DNA of 23,651 bases, taken from contig CAZGWN010000065.1 of assembly GCA_964528755.1 (NCBI GenBank), positions 1 to 23,651 on the forward strand, read 5' to 3'. Each line of letters opens with the position of its first letter. The first letter of the stretch is position 1. Positions 1 to 7,524 of this stretch are shown here, piece by piece. Made by a program: the position numbers and the translations under genes. The notes beneath the pieces are model-generated. The model was not told the origin of the DNA. It was given only the letters and a program-made list of their open reading frames with translations, and searched no databases. The DNA comes from Raineyella sp964528755. GTDB taxonomy: Bacteria; Actinomycetota; Actinomycetes; Propionibacteriales; Propionibacteriaceae.

Positions 1-891
1 CGGATGAGCGCGTTCCAGCGGGCCCAGATGTACACCCTGGACGACGACAACATCCACAACATCGTCATCGACGGCGTCTTCGACGACTGCCAGGACATGG
101 TCAAGGCGGTCTCTGCCGACACCGCGTTCAAGGCGGAAGCGCACATCGGGTCGGTGAACTCGATCAACTGGGCGCGACTGGTCGCCCAGGTCGTCTACTA
201 CGTGGCCGGGTGGCTGCTGGCGACCGAGGCCGACGACCAGGAGGTGTCGTTCGCGGTGCCGACCGGCAACTTCGGCAACATCTGCGCCGGCCACATCGCG
301 CGGGCGATGGGCGTGCCGATCCGCCACCTCGTGCTGGCCACCAACGAGAACAACGTGCTGGAGGAGTTCTTCCGTACCGGCGGCTACCGGCCGCGCGCGG
401 CGAGCGAGACGCTGAAGACGTCCAGTCCGTCGATGGACATCTCCAAGGCCTCCAACTTCGAGCGCTTCGTCTTCGACCTGCTCGACCGCGACGCCGCCCG
501 GGTCGCCGAGCTGTTCTCCGGGAACGGGTTCGATCTGAGTGGGGATCCCGCCTTCGGGCGGGCCTCGGGGACGTACGGGTTCGTGGCCGGCCGCTCCACC
601 CACGCCNNNNNNNNNNTCAAGGACACCTACGAGGGCGACGGCGTGCTGATCGACCCGCACACCGCCGATGCGGTCCGCGTGGCGCGCGACCATGTCGAGG
701 ACGGCGTGCCGATGGTGGTGCTGGAGACCGCCCGGCCGGTCAAGTTCGCCGACACCATCGCCGAGGCGATCGGGCGCGCACCGGAGGTCCCAGAAGCGTA
801 CGCCCACCTGGCCGACCTGCCGCAGCACACGGTGGAGTTGCCGCGTGACGTGGCGGCGCTGAAGGCCTACCTTGCGGGGAATATCGGCTGA
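1..891 (+). CDS. thrC: Threonine synthase, 5'-truncated by window edge
   Basis: This is the C-terminal ~296 residues of threonine synthase, the PLP enzyme that converts O-phosphohomoserine to threonine and phosphate in the cytoplasm. The reading frame is open from base 1. The ATG at 4 is almost certainly internal, because the family has about 180 further residues upstream (PLP-lysine region). Visible family blocks are GVFDDCQDMVKAV, the NSINWARLVAQ segment, the VPTGNFGN phosphate-binding loop, the ATNENN segment, SNFERFVFDLLDRD and the C-terminal LIDPHTADAVRVAR block. This is the longer bacterial form of the enzyme. A run of 10 N interrupts the gene at 607-616. The frame is the same on both sides, but about two residues seem to be missing. 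The stop is TGA, four bases before the convergent PAC2 stop. Confidence 0.95.
   Translation, partial: RMSAFQRAQMYTLDDDNIHNIVIDGVFDDCQDMVKAVSADTAFKAEAHIGSVNSINWARLVAQVVYYVAGWLLATEADDQEVSFAVPTGNFGNICAGHIARAMGVPIRHLVLATNENNVLEEFFRTGGYRPRAASETLKTSSPSMDISKASNFERFVFDLLDRDAARVAELFSGNGFDLSGDPAFGRASGTYGFVAGRSTHAXXXXKDTYEGDGVLIDPHTADAVRVARDHVEDGVPMVVLETARPVKFADTIAEAIGRAPEVPEAYAHLADLPQHTVELPRDVAALKAYLAGNIG
607..616. other. Assembly gap (10 N) inside thrC
   Basis: Ten N bases interrupt threonine synthase between STHA and KDTYE. From memory of the family, this place usually holds about six residues (of the kind DRVATI) before K/R, whereas the gap leaves four codons. The codon NTC just before AAG fits the Ile. 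The true gap is therefore probably about 16 nt, and the N count is a placeholder. Confidence 0.85.
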
Positions 892-895
892 GCGG

Positions 896-1738
896 CTAGC
901 TCTCGTTCCGCCGCTGCAGGAACCGCTCGAACTCGGCCGCGATCGCCTCGCCGGAGGCCTCCGGCTCCTCGGTCTCGTCCTTCTCCGACTCCAGCGCCCG
1001 GACGTACTGGGCGATGTCCTCGTCGGAGCGGACAAGCTGCTCGACGCCCTTCTCCCACTCGGTGGCGTCCTTGACGAAGCTCGACCAGTCGGCGCGCAGA
1101 TCCAGCAGCGCCTCGACCCGTCGGGCCAACGCGAGCGTGCCCTTGGGCTGCGGCGCCTCGGAGACGTAGTGCGGCACCGACACCCACAGGGACGTGGTGT
1201 CCATCCCGACCGAGCCGACGGCCTGGGCGAGGACGCCGGTGATCCCGGTCGGGCCCTCGTAGTCGGAGACCTCCACACCCAGATTGAGCGCCTCGGCAGG
1301 TGTCAGGGGCGCCCCTGACACCGGGAAGGGCCGTGAGTGTGGCGTGTTGGCGAGCATCGAGCCGAGCACCAGCACCCGCCGGACGCCCTGGGCCAGCAGG
1401 ATGGAGGTGATCGTGCGGGACAGCTTGCGCCACCGCAGGTTCGGCTCGGGGCCGGTGACGGTCACCACGTCGGACTGGGGCAGATGGGCCACGCCGATGC
1501 TGACCGACGGCCACATCGTCTCCCGACCACCGCGGTCATCGATCAGCGCGGTCAGCGGACGGGTCTGGGAATAGTCGTAGTACGCCTCCGAGTCCAGTTC
1601 CTCCAGCGTCTCGGAGGGATAGGACTGCAGCAGATGCTCGGCCACGGCACTGGCGGCATCACCGGCATCGCCCCAGCCGCCGAACGCGATGATCGCGACG
1701 GGGGACGGCTGCGAGGAGCACACGGGACCTACGGTCAT
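896..1738 (-). CDS. PAC2 family protein
   Basis: A 280-residue protein of the PAC2 family, named after eukaryotic proteasome-assembly chaperone 2. The bacterial members have no firmly assigned function. The N-terminal IIAFGGWGDAGDAAS block is the family hallmark, followed by the acidic DSEAYYDYSQTRP stretch, LGSMLANTPHSRP and the GPTGITGVLAQA glycine-rich segment. The C-terminal ~60 residues are charged and probably helical. The ATG at 1738 was chosen because it puts the hallmark at the usual distance from the N-terminus. No Shine-Dalgarno sequence precedes it, but a TAGGCT -10 element does, which suggests a leaderless mRNA. A PAC2 gene beside metH and the Pup-proteasome genes also occurs in mycobacteria as I recall, so a proteasome link is possible but unproven. 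A perfect 24-bp palindrome lies within the gene (1299-1322). Confidence 0.9.
   Translation of the reverse strand: MTVGPVCSSQPSPVAIIAFGGWGDAGDAASAVAEHLLQSYPSETLEELDSEAYYDYSQTRPLTALIDDRGGRETMWPSVSIGVAHLPQSDVVTVTGPEPNLRWRKLSRTITSILLAQGVRRVLVLGSMLANTPHSRPFPVSGAPLTPAEALNLGVEVSDYEGPTGITGVLAQAVGSVGMDTTSLWVSVPHYVSEAPQPKGTLALARRVEALLDLRADWSSFVKDATEWEKGVEQLVRSDEDIAQYVRALESEKDETEEPEASGEAIAAEFERFLQRRNES
1299..1322. repeat. Perfect 24-bp palindrome inside the PAC2 gene
   Basis: The arms GGTGTCAGGGGC (1299-1310) and GCCCCTGACACC (1311-1322) are exact reverse complements with no loop. The element encodes part of the PVSGAPLTPA segment of the PAC2 protein. No function is recognised. It could be a dimer-binding site, a cruciform, or chance under high GC. 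Confidence 0.85.
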
Positions 1739-1745
1739 GAGAGGG

Positions 1746-1751
1746 AGCCTA
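1746..1751 (-). promoter_or_regulatory. Candidate -10 element of PAC2 gene (TAGGCT)
   Basis: On the minus strand TAGGCT is followed by seven bases and then the ATG at 1738. This places the expected transcription start at or within a base or two of the A of ATG, so the mRNA would be leaderless, in line with the missing Shine-Dalgarno. The expected -35 position (about 1769-1775) coincides with the metH -10. Confidence 0.5.
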
Positions 1752-1769
1752 CCCCGCGCGGCCAGCACG

Positions 1770-1775
1770 TAAAGT
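1770..1775 (+). promoter_or_regulatory. Candidate -10 element of metH (TAAAGT)
   Basis: TAAAGT ends eight bases before the GTG at 1784, where no Shine-Dalgarno sequence is visible. A start at or next to the GTG would give a leaderless mRNA. The expected -35 position is occupied by the -10 of the divergent PAC2 gene. The 45-bp region is too short for a cobalamin riboswitch. Confidence 0.4.
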
Positions 1776-1783
1776 TGTGCGGC

Positions 1784-4700
1784 GTGACCGACACTGCACC
1801 CAGCCTGCTGACCGCCCTGTCCGAGCGAGTGATCGTGGCCGACGGGGCGATGGGCACCATGCTGCAGCGCCACGATCTGGGATTGGACGACTTCGAGGGG
1901 TACGAGGGCTGCAACGAGGTGCTGTCGGTGACCCGGCCCGACGTCGTCGAGTCGATCCACCGGGCCTACCTGGAGGCCGGGTCGGACTGCATCGAGACGA
2001 ACACCTTCGGCGCCAATCTGACCGCCCTGGGGGAGTACGGCATCGCCGAGCGGATCGAGGAACTCGCCGGTGCCGCCGCCCGGATCGCCCGCCGCGCTGC
2101 CGACGACTTCGCCACGCCCGATCGTCCGCGGTGGGTGCTGGGCAGCGTCGGCCCGGGCACCAAGCTCCCCACACTGGGCCACATCACCTTCCGGGCGTTG
2201 CGTGACGCCTACCGCCGGCAGGTCTCGGCGATGCTCGGCGAGGGTATCGACGCCGTGATCATCGAGACCTGCCAGGACCTGCTCCAGGCCAAGGCCGCCG
2301 TCATCGGGGCCCGACGGGCGATGGTGCGCGCGAACCGTACGGTCCCGGTGATCGTGTCGGTGACCGTGGAGACGACCGGGGCGATGCTGGTCGGCTCCGA
2401 GATCAGCGCCGCGCTGGTCGCCCTGGAGCCCCTCGGCATCGACATGATCTCGATGAACTGCGCCACCGGCCCCGCGGAGATGCGCGAACACCTGCGCCAC
2501 CTGGCCGGCCACGCCCGGGTGATGGTCGGCTGCATGCCCAACGCGGGTCTGCCGGAGATCAGCGCCGACGGTGCCCGCTACCCCCTCACCCCCGACCAAC
2601 TGGCCGACGCGATGGACGAGTACACCCGCGACTTCGGGCTGGCGATGGTCGGCGGTTGCTGCGGCACCGGACCCGAGCACATCGCCAGGGTCGTCGAACG
2701 GGTCGGCGGGCGGCCGGTCGCCGACCGCCACCCCACCCACGTCCCCTCGGCGGCGTCGGTCTACACCGACGTGCCGTTCCGGCAGGACATCTCCTTCCTG
2801 GCGATCGGCGAACGCACCAACGCCAACGGGTCCAAGGCGTTCCGCGAGGCGATGCTGGCCGGCAACTGGAACGAGTGCGTCGACATCGCCAAGGCGCAGA
2901 ACCGGGGCGGCGCCCACCTGCTCGACCTGTGTGTGGACTACGTGGGCCGCGACGGGGTCGCCGACATGCGCGAGGCCGCGTCGCGGCTGGCCACCGCCGT
3001 CACCCTTCCCATCGTGCTCGACTCGACCGAGCCGGCCGTGTTGGAAGCCGGTTTGGAGTGCCTGGGCGGACGGTCGGTGATCAACTCGGTCAACTACGAG
3101 GACGGCGACGGGCCGGACTCGCGGATCGCCAGGGTGATGCCGCTGGTGCAGGAGCACGGCGCGGCGGTGGTCGCGCTGACCATCGACGAGGAGGGCCAGG
3201 CCCGCACCGCCGACTGGAAGGTGCGGGTGGCGAACCGGCTGATCGACGACCTTACCGGGCGCTGGGGGCTGGACCCGGGCGACATCCTCGTCGACACCCT
3301 CACCTTCCCCATCGGCACCGGCCAGGAGGAGACCCGCCGCGACGCGCTGGAGACGCTGGAGGCGATCCGGCGGATCAAGGCTGCCCACCCCGACGTCAAC
3401 ACCACCCTGGGCGTGTCGAACGTGTCCTTCGGGCTGTCCCCGGCGGCGCGGGTGGTGCTCAACTCGGTCTTCCTGCACGAGGCGGTCGAGGCGGGGCTGG
3501 ACTCGGCGATCGTGCACGCGGCGCGGATCATGCCGATGAACCGGATCCCCGAGGAACAGCGGCAGGTCGCGCTCGACCTGGTGTACGACCGGCGGAGCCC
3601 CGGCTACGACCCGCTGGCCCGGTTCCTGGAGCTGTTCGAGGGCGTGACGACCGCCGACCAGAAGGCCGAACGGGCCGCCGCACTGGCCGCCCTGCCGGTC
3701 GGGGAGCGGCTCAGGCAGCGGATCATCGACGGCGAGGCCAAGGGCATCGAGGTCGACCTGGACGAGGCGATGACCGACACCGCGCCGCTGGACATCATCA
3801 ACACCCACCTGCTGGACGGGATGAAGGTCGTGGGGGATCTGTTCGGCTCGGGACAGATGCAGCTTCCGTTCGTGCTGCAGGCCGCCGAGACGATGAAGAC
3901 CGCGGTCGCCTACCTGGAGCCGCACATGGACGCGGCCGCCTCCGGTGCCGGCAAGGGTCGGATCGTGCTCGCCACCGTCAAGGGCGACGTGCATGACATC
4001 GGCAAGAACCTCGTCGACATCATCCTCACCAACAACGGCTTCGAGGTGGTCAACCTCGGCATCAAACAGCCGATCGGCGCGATCATCGAGGCCGCCGAGG
4101 CCCACCGCGCCGACGCGATCGGGATGTCCGGGCTGCTGGTGAAGTCGACCATGGTGATGAAGGACAACCTGCTTGAGCTCAACAGCCGCGGCCTCGCCGG
4201 CCGCTACCCGGTGCTGCTCGGCGGGGCCGCGCTGACCCGCTCGTACGTGGAGCAGGATCTGCAGACCCTCTTCGAGGGGGAGGTCCGCTACGCCAAGGAC
4301 GCCTTCGAGGGACTGTCGCTGATGACCGCGGTGATGGCCGTGAAGAAGGGCGAGCCGGGCGCCGCGCTGCCCGCCCCGCGGCCGCGCCGGGTCAAGCCGG
4401 TGGAACGGGTCGAGACGCCGGTCGTCGTGCCGGCGCGCTCCGACGTGGCGTACGACATCGACGTGCCGACGCCGCCGTTCTGGGGCACCCGGATCATCAA
4501 GGGCGTGCCGCTGCACGACATCGTCGGCTGGCTCGACGAGCGGGCCACCCTGATGGGCCGCTGGGGCCTGCGCGGTGTCCGTGGCGGCGCCTCGTACGAA
4601 GACCTGGCCGAGGCTGAGGGACGGCCGCGGATCCGCGCGCTGCTGGACCGGATCCGTACCGAGAATCTCGCCGAACCCGCCGGGATCTACGGCTACTTCC

Positions 4701-5275
4701 CGGTCTGGTCGTCAGGGGACACCCTCGTCGTCCTCGACCCCGACCACCCCGACGATCTGGACGCCGAGGTCGCCCGGTTCACCTTCCCCCGCCAGCAGCG
4801 GCCGCGGTTCCTCTGCCTGGCCGACTTCTTCCGGGACCGGGCCCTGGCCGAACGACACGGCCCCGACGTGCTCGGCATCCAGCTGGTAACGATGGGTTCG
4901 ACCCTGTCGGCGGCGACCCAACGGCTGTTCGAGGCCGACGCCTACCGGGAGTACCTGGAGCTGCACGGGCTGGGCGTGCAACTGGCCGAGGCGATGGCCG
5001 AGTACGTCCACGCCCGGATCCGCCGGGAGCTAGGCTTTGCCGCGGACGACACCACCATCGACGCCATGGTGCGCGATCAGGCCTATCGGGGCTCGCGGTA
5101 CTCGTTCGGCTACGGCGCCTGCCCGAACCTGGAGGACCGGGCGACGATCACCCGGCTGCTCGACGCCGGACGGATCGGGGTGGAGTTGTCGGAGGAGTTC
5201 CAGTTGGTCCCCGAGCAGTCCACCGACGCCATCGTGGTGCATCACCCGGAGGCCAAGTACTTCAATGCTCGCTAG
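1784..5275 (+). CDS. metH: Cobalamin-dependent methionine synthase
   Basis: This 1163-residue enzyme transfers the methyl group of 5-methyltetrahydrofolate via methylcobalamin to homocysteine, making methionine. All four modules are present. The homocysteine domain (about 1-310) has zinc ligands Cys226 (MNCATGP) and Cys292-Cys293 (GGCCGTGPEH). The pterin domain starts near GERTNANGSKAF (~340). The cobalamin module (cap, then Rossmann fold) has DVHDIGKN with the cobalt ligand His737. The AdoMet reactivation domain (~890-1163) contains RYSFGYGACPN near 1104. The GTG at 1784 was chosen because the protein then starts just before the SLLTALSERVIVADGAMGTML block. An upstream in-frame TTG at 1775 is possible but lies in the candidate -10. 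The gene overlaps the HAD gene by 11 bases. No B12 riboswitch is present. Confidence 0.98.
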   Translation: MTDTAPSLLTALSERVIVADGAMGTMLQRHDLGLDDFEGYEGCNEVLSVTRPDVVESIHRAYLEAGSDCIETNTFGANLTALGEYGIAERIEELAGAAARIARRAADDFATPDRPRWVLGSVGPGTKLPTLGHITFRALRDAYRRQVSAMLGEGIDAVIIETCQDLLQAKAAVIGARRAMVRANRTVPVIVSVTVETTGAMLVGSEISAALVALEPLGIDMISMNCATGPAEMREHLRHLAGHARVMVGCMPNAGLPEISADGARYPLTPDQLADAMDEYTRDFGLAMVGGCCGTGPEHIARVVERVGGRPVADRHPTHVPSAASVYTDVPFRQDISFLAIGERTNANGSKAFREAMLAGNWNECVDIAKAQNRGGAHLLDLCVDYVGRDGVADMREAASRLATAVTLPIVLDSTEPAVLEAGLECLGGRSVINSVNYEDGDGPDSRIARVMPLVQEHGAAVVALTIDEEGQARTADWKVRVANRLIDDLTGRWGLDPGDILVDTLTFPIGTGQEETRRDALETLEAIRRIKAAHPDVNTTLGVSNVSFGLSPAARVVLNSVFLHEAVEAGLDSAIVHAARIMPMNRIPEEQRQVALDLVYDRRSPGYDPLARFLELFEGVTTADQKAERAAALAALPVGERLRQRIIDGEAKGIEVDLDEAMTDTAPLDIINTHLLDGMKVVGDLFGSGQMQLPFVLQAAETMKTAVAYLEPHMDAAASGAGKGRIVLATVKGDVHDIGKNLVDIILTNNGFEVVNLGIKQPIGAIIEAAEAHRADAIGMSGLLVKSTMVMKDNLLELNSRGLAGRYPVLLGGAALTRSYVEQDLQTLFEGEVRYAKDAFEGLSLMTAVMAVKKGEPGAALPAPRPRRVKPVERVETPVVVPARSDVAYDIDVPTPPFWGTRIIKGVPLHDIVGWLDERATLMGRWGLRGVRGGASYEDLAEAEGRPRIRALLDRIRTENLAEPAGIYGYFPVWSSGDTLVVLDPDHPDDLDAEVARFTFPRQQRPRFLCLADFFRDRALAERHGPDVLGIQLVTMGSTLSAATQRLFEADAYREYLELHGLGVQLAEAMAEYVHARIRRELGFAADDTTIDAMVRDQAYRGSRYSFGYGACPNLEDRATITRLLDAGRIGVELSEEFQLVPEQSTDAIVVHHPEAKYFNAR

Positions 5276-5978
5276 CACCGCCCACGCCCGCCCCGCCGCC
5301 TGCCTGTGGGACTTCGACGGGACCGTCGCCGACACCGAACCCGTCTGGATCGGCTGTGAGTACGAGCTCGTGGCGATGCTCGGCGGCACCTGGAACGACA
5401 CCCATGCGGAGCACCTGATCGGGTCGGACCTGCTCAACGCCGGCCGCTACATCCTCACCGTCACCGGACGCGACGACCTGACGCCGGAGTGGGTGGTGGA
5501 GTGGATGGTCGCCCGGGTCGCCCACCGGCTGGCCACCAGCGAGATCGCCTGGCGGCCCGGAGCGCTGGAGCTGCTCGCCGCCCTGGGAGAGGCAGGGGTG
5601 CCGTGCGCGCTGGTCTCGGCGTCCTACCGCAGCCTGCTCGACGCCGTGCTGGAGCAGTTGCCGGCCGGCACCTTCGCCACCGTCGTCGGCGGCGACGAGG
5701 TGACCGCGGGCAAGCCGGCCCCTGATCCGTACCTGCGGGCCGCGGCGGCTCTCGGGGTGGATGCCGCTGACTGCGTCGTCCTGGAGGACTCCCTGCCCGG
5801 CACCCGATCGGGCCAGGCCGCCGGGGCGTGGGTGATCGGGATACCCAATGCCGTCCCGCTGCCGCTGCACCCGCGCCGGACCGTCATCCGGACGCTGGAG
5901 GGGGTGACGCCGGGCGCACTGTTCGCGATGGTGGGTGCGCCGGTGGCGGACGAGCGGCTGGTGGGGGCCCTACGGTGA
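5265..5978 (+). CDS. HAD-superfamily hydrolase (phosphatase / phosphoglucomutase-like)
   Basis: A 237-residue cytoplasmic phosphohydrolase of HAD subfamily I with a helical cap after motif I. The motifs are all intact: motif I DFDGTVADTE (nucleophile Asp16, acid/base Asp18), motif II Ser118 in SAS, motif III Lys150 in GKPAPDPY, and motif IV Glu174-Asp175 in LEDS. The last matches beta-phosphoglucomutase and phosphoglycolate phosphatase relatives. The substrate cannot be read from sequence. The ATG at 5265 lies inside the end of metH (11-base overlap), so translation is probably coupled. The stop TGA shares bases with the GTG of the next gene (GTGA). Its place directly after metH suggests co-transcription but does not reveal a pathway role. 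Confidence 0.92.
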   Translation: MLASTAHARPAACLWDFDGTVADTEPVWIGCEYELVAMLGGTWNDTHAEHLIGSDLLNAGRYILTVTGRDDLTPEWVVEWMVARVAHRLATSEIAWRPGALELLAALGEAGVPCALVSASYRSLLDAVLEQLPAGTFATVVGGDEVTAGKPAPDPYLRAAAALGVDAADCVVLEDSLPGTRSGQAAGAWVIGIPNAVPLPLHPRRTVIRTLEGVTPGALFAMVGAPVADERLVGALR

Positions 5979-7504
5979 ACCGGCCGCGACGGGCGGGAGC
6001 CGCGCTCGTCGCCGTTCTCGCCCTGGCCGCGTGCACCCAGCAGGCCCCCGACCCGCCGCCGATCCCGGTGGAGCCGCAGCCGACGGCGACGGCCTCGGCG
6101 AGCCCCACCCCGAAGCCGGCGCGCGACTTCACCGTCGCAACGACCGACGCCATCACCCAGCTCGACCCGGCGGCGATGACCACCGGCGGCTCACAGGCGG
6201 TCGCGTTCAGCGTCTTCCAGCGGCTGATGGCCACTCCGGCCGGGCAGACCCAACTCAAGCCGGACGCGGCCCGCGACTGCATCTTCGAGGCCCGCGACGT
6301 CTACACCTGCACGCTGCTGGAGGGACTGCACTTCCACTCGGGCCGGGACGTCACCTCGGCGGACGTGAAGTTCTCCGTCGAGCGGGCGCGCCGACTGCGC
6401 GTCGCCGGGTCGGGGGTCGAGTTGCTCGACGCCATCAAGCGGATCGAGACCCCCGACGCGCTGACCGTCCGATTCGTGCTCTCCTATCCCGATTCCGACA
6501 TCGGCTACGCGCTGGCCACCTCGGTCGCCTCGATCGTCGACTCCCGTGCCTACCCGCCCGACGAGATCGCCGGCACCGGTAGGGCCCCCCAGGGCTCGGG
6601 GCCCTACCGGTGGATGGGCGGCGTCGACGGGGTGTGGAACCTTGCCCGCTACGAGAGTTACCAGGGCTATGCGCCGGCCTCCATCGTCCGGGTGACCCTG
6701 CGGGAATACCCGACGTCGGCGGCGCTGGAGCAGGCGGTCACCGACGGCGACGTGGACGTGGCCTGGCGGGGCCTGTCGACGGCGGCGACCGAGCGGCTGC
6801 GCGCCAGGGCGGCGGCCGGAGGACCCTACACCCCGGTCGATGCGGTCGGCGCCCGGGTCGTCCGGCTGGTCTGGAACCGATCCTCCGGGCTCGCCGACGA
6901 CGGCGCGCTGCGCCGATACCTGGCGACGGCGGTCGCCGACCGACGGACGATGACCGGGCAGGTGCCGCTGGGGGTGACCGGCGCGTCGACCGGGCTTTTC
7001 CCGGCCGGCGGGCTGCCGTCGCCGACCCCGCTGCCCGCCGGCGACCCGGTGAGCCTGACGCTGGGCTACGATCCGAGAATGCCCAACGGCGCGGACATGG
7101 CCGACGGTCTGAAACGGACCCTGGAGGCGACCGGGCGGATCCGGGTGACGGTGCGCCCGAACGCGGCCGGCGCCGACACCGGGGCAGCCGACCTCCTCCT
7201 CGTCGACACCCGCGCACCGGTGTGGACGGTCCGCGCCTGGCTGCTCGACGCGCTGGCCGACCCGTCGGCGACGTACGCCTCGACGATGCGGCTGCTGGTC
7301 ACCAACGGACTGGCCTCCGCCGACGACGCGACGAGCAGCGCGGCCCGTACGACGATCCAGTCGTACGCGGCCGACGATGCCCGGATCGCACCGCTGCGGC
7401 AGGCCGACGAGTACGTTTTCGTGCGGGAGGGGTACGGGGTCGACCTCACCCACCTGGGCCCGGGATGGCAGCTCGACCTGGCCGCCTTCAGCGAGACCCC
7501 CTGA
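5975..7504 (+). CDS. Family-5 ABC transporter solute-binding lipoprotein
   Basis: A 509-residue solute-binding protein of the peptide/nickel/oligopeptide class (SBP family 5), predicted to be anchored outside the membrane. The signal peptide MNRPRRAGAALVAVLALAAC ends in a lipobox with lipidated Cys20, followed by a Pro/Ala/Thr/Ser-rich linker to about residue 48. The mature part shows family features: an early LDPAAMTTGGSQAV segment, LLEGLHFHSGRDVTSADVKFSVERA, and GSGPYRW. The start is GTG overlapping the HAD stop (GTGA). No permease or ATPase genes adjoin it, so it is an orphan component whose partner and ligand are unknown. A perfect 15-bp-stem hairpin lies within the gene at 6574-6612. Confidence 0.9.
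   Translation: MNRPRRAGAALVAVLALAACTQQAPDPPPIPVEPQPTATASASPTPKPARDFTVATTDAITQLDPAAMTTGGSQAVAFSVFQRLMATPAGQTQLKPDAARDCIFEARDVYTCTLLEGLHFHSGRDVTSADVKFSVERARRLRVAGSGVELLDAIKRIETPDALTVRFVLSYPDSDIGYALATSVASIVDSRAYPPDEIAGTGRAPQGSGPYRWMGGVDGVWNLARYESYQGYAPASIVRVTLREYPTSAALEQAVTDGDVDVAWRGLSTAATERLRARAAAGGPYTPVDAVGARVVRLVWNRSSGLADDGALRRYLATAVADRRTMTGQVPLGVTGASTGLFPAGGLPSPTPLPAGDPVSLTLGYDPRMPNGADMADGLKRTLEATGRIRVTVRPNAAGADTGAADLLLVDTRAPVWTVRAWLLDALADPSATYASTMRLLVTNGLASADDATSSAARTTIQSYAADDARIAPLRQADEYVFVREGYGVDLTHLGPGWQLDLAAFSETP
6574..6612 (+). repeat. 15-bp perfect inverted repeat (hairpin) inside the solute-binding protein gene
   Basis: The left arm CACCGGTAGGGCCCC (6574-6588) and right arm GGGGCCCTACCGGTG (6598-6612) are exact complements with a nine-base loop. 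It encodes part of the GTGRAPQGSGPYRW segment. No T tract follows. It may be an intragenic attenuator or mRNA-processing structure, or fortuitous. Confidence 0.85.
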
Positions 7505-7524
7505 CGACCCCGACCGGAGGAACA

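Noticed and set aside
1739..1783. Possible cobalamin or SAM riboswitch before metH
   Set aside because: The intergenic region is only 45 bp and shows no B12-box-like sequence.
1739..4516. A very long minus-strand open frame running from inside metH into the PAC2 gene (about 1200 codons in all)
   Set aside because: Only the part downstream of the ATG at 1738 has family features. The rest is low-complexity His/Arg/Asp/Gly-rich antisense of metH, open because of GC-biased third positions.
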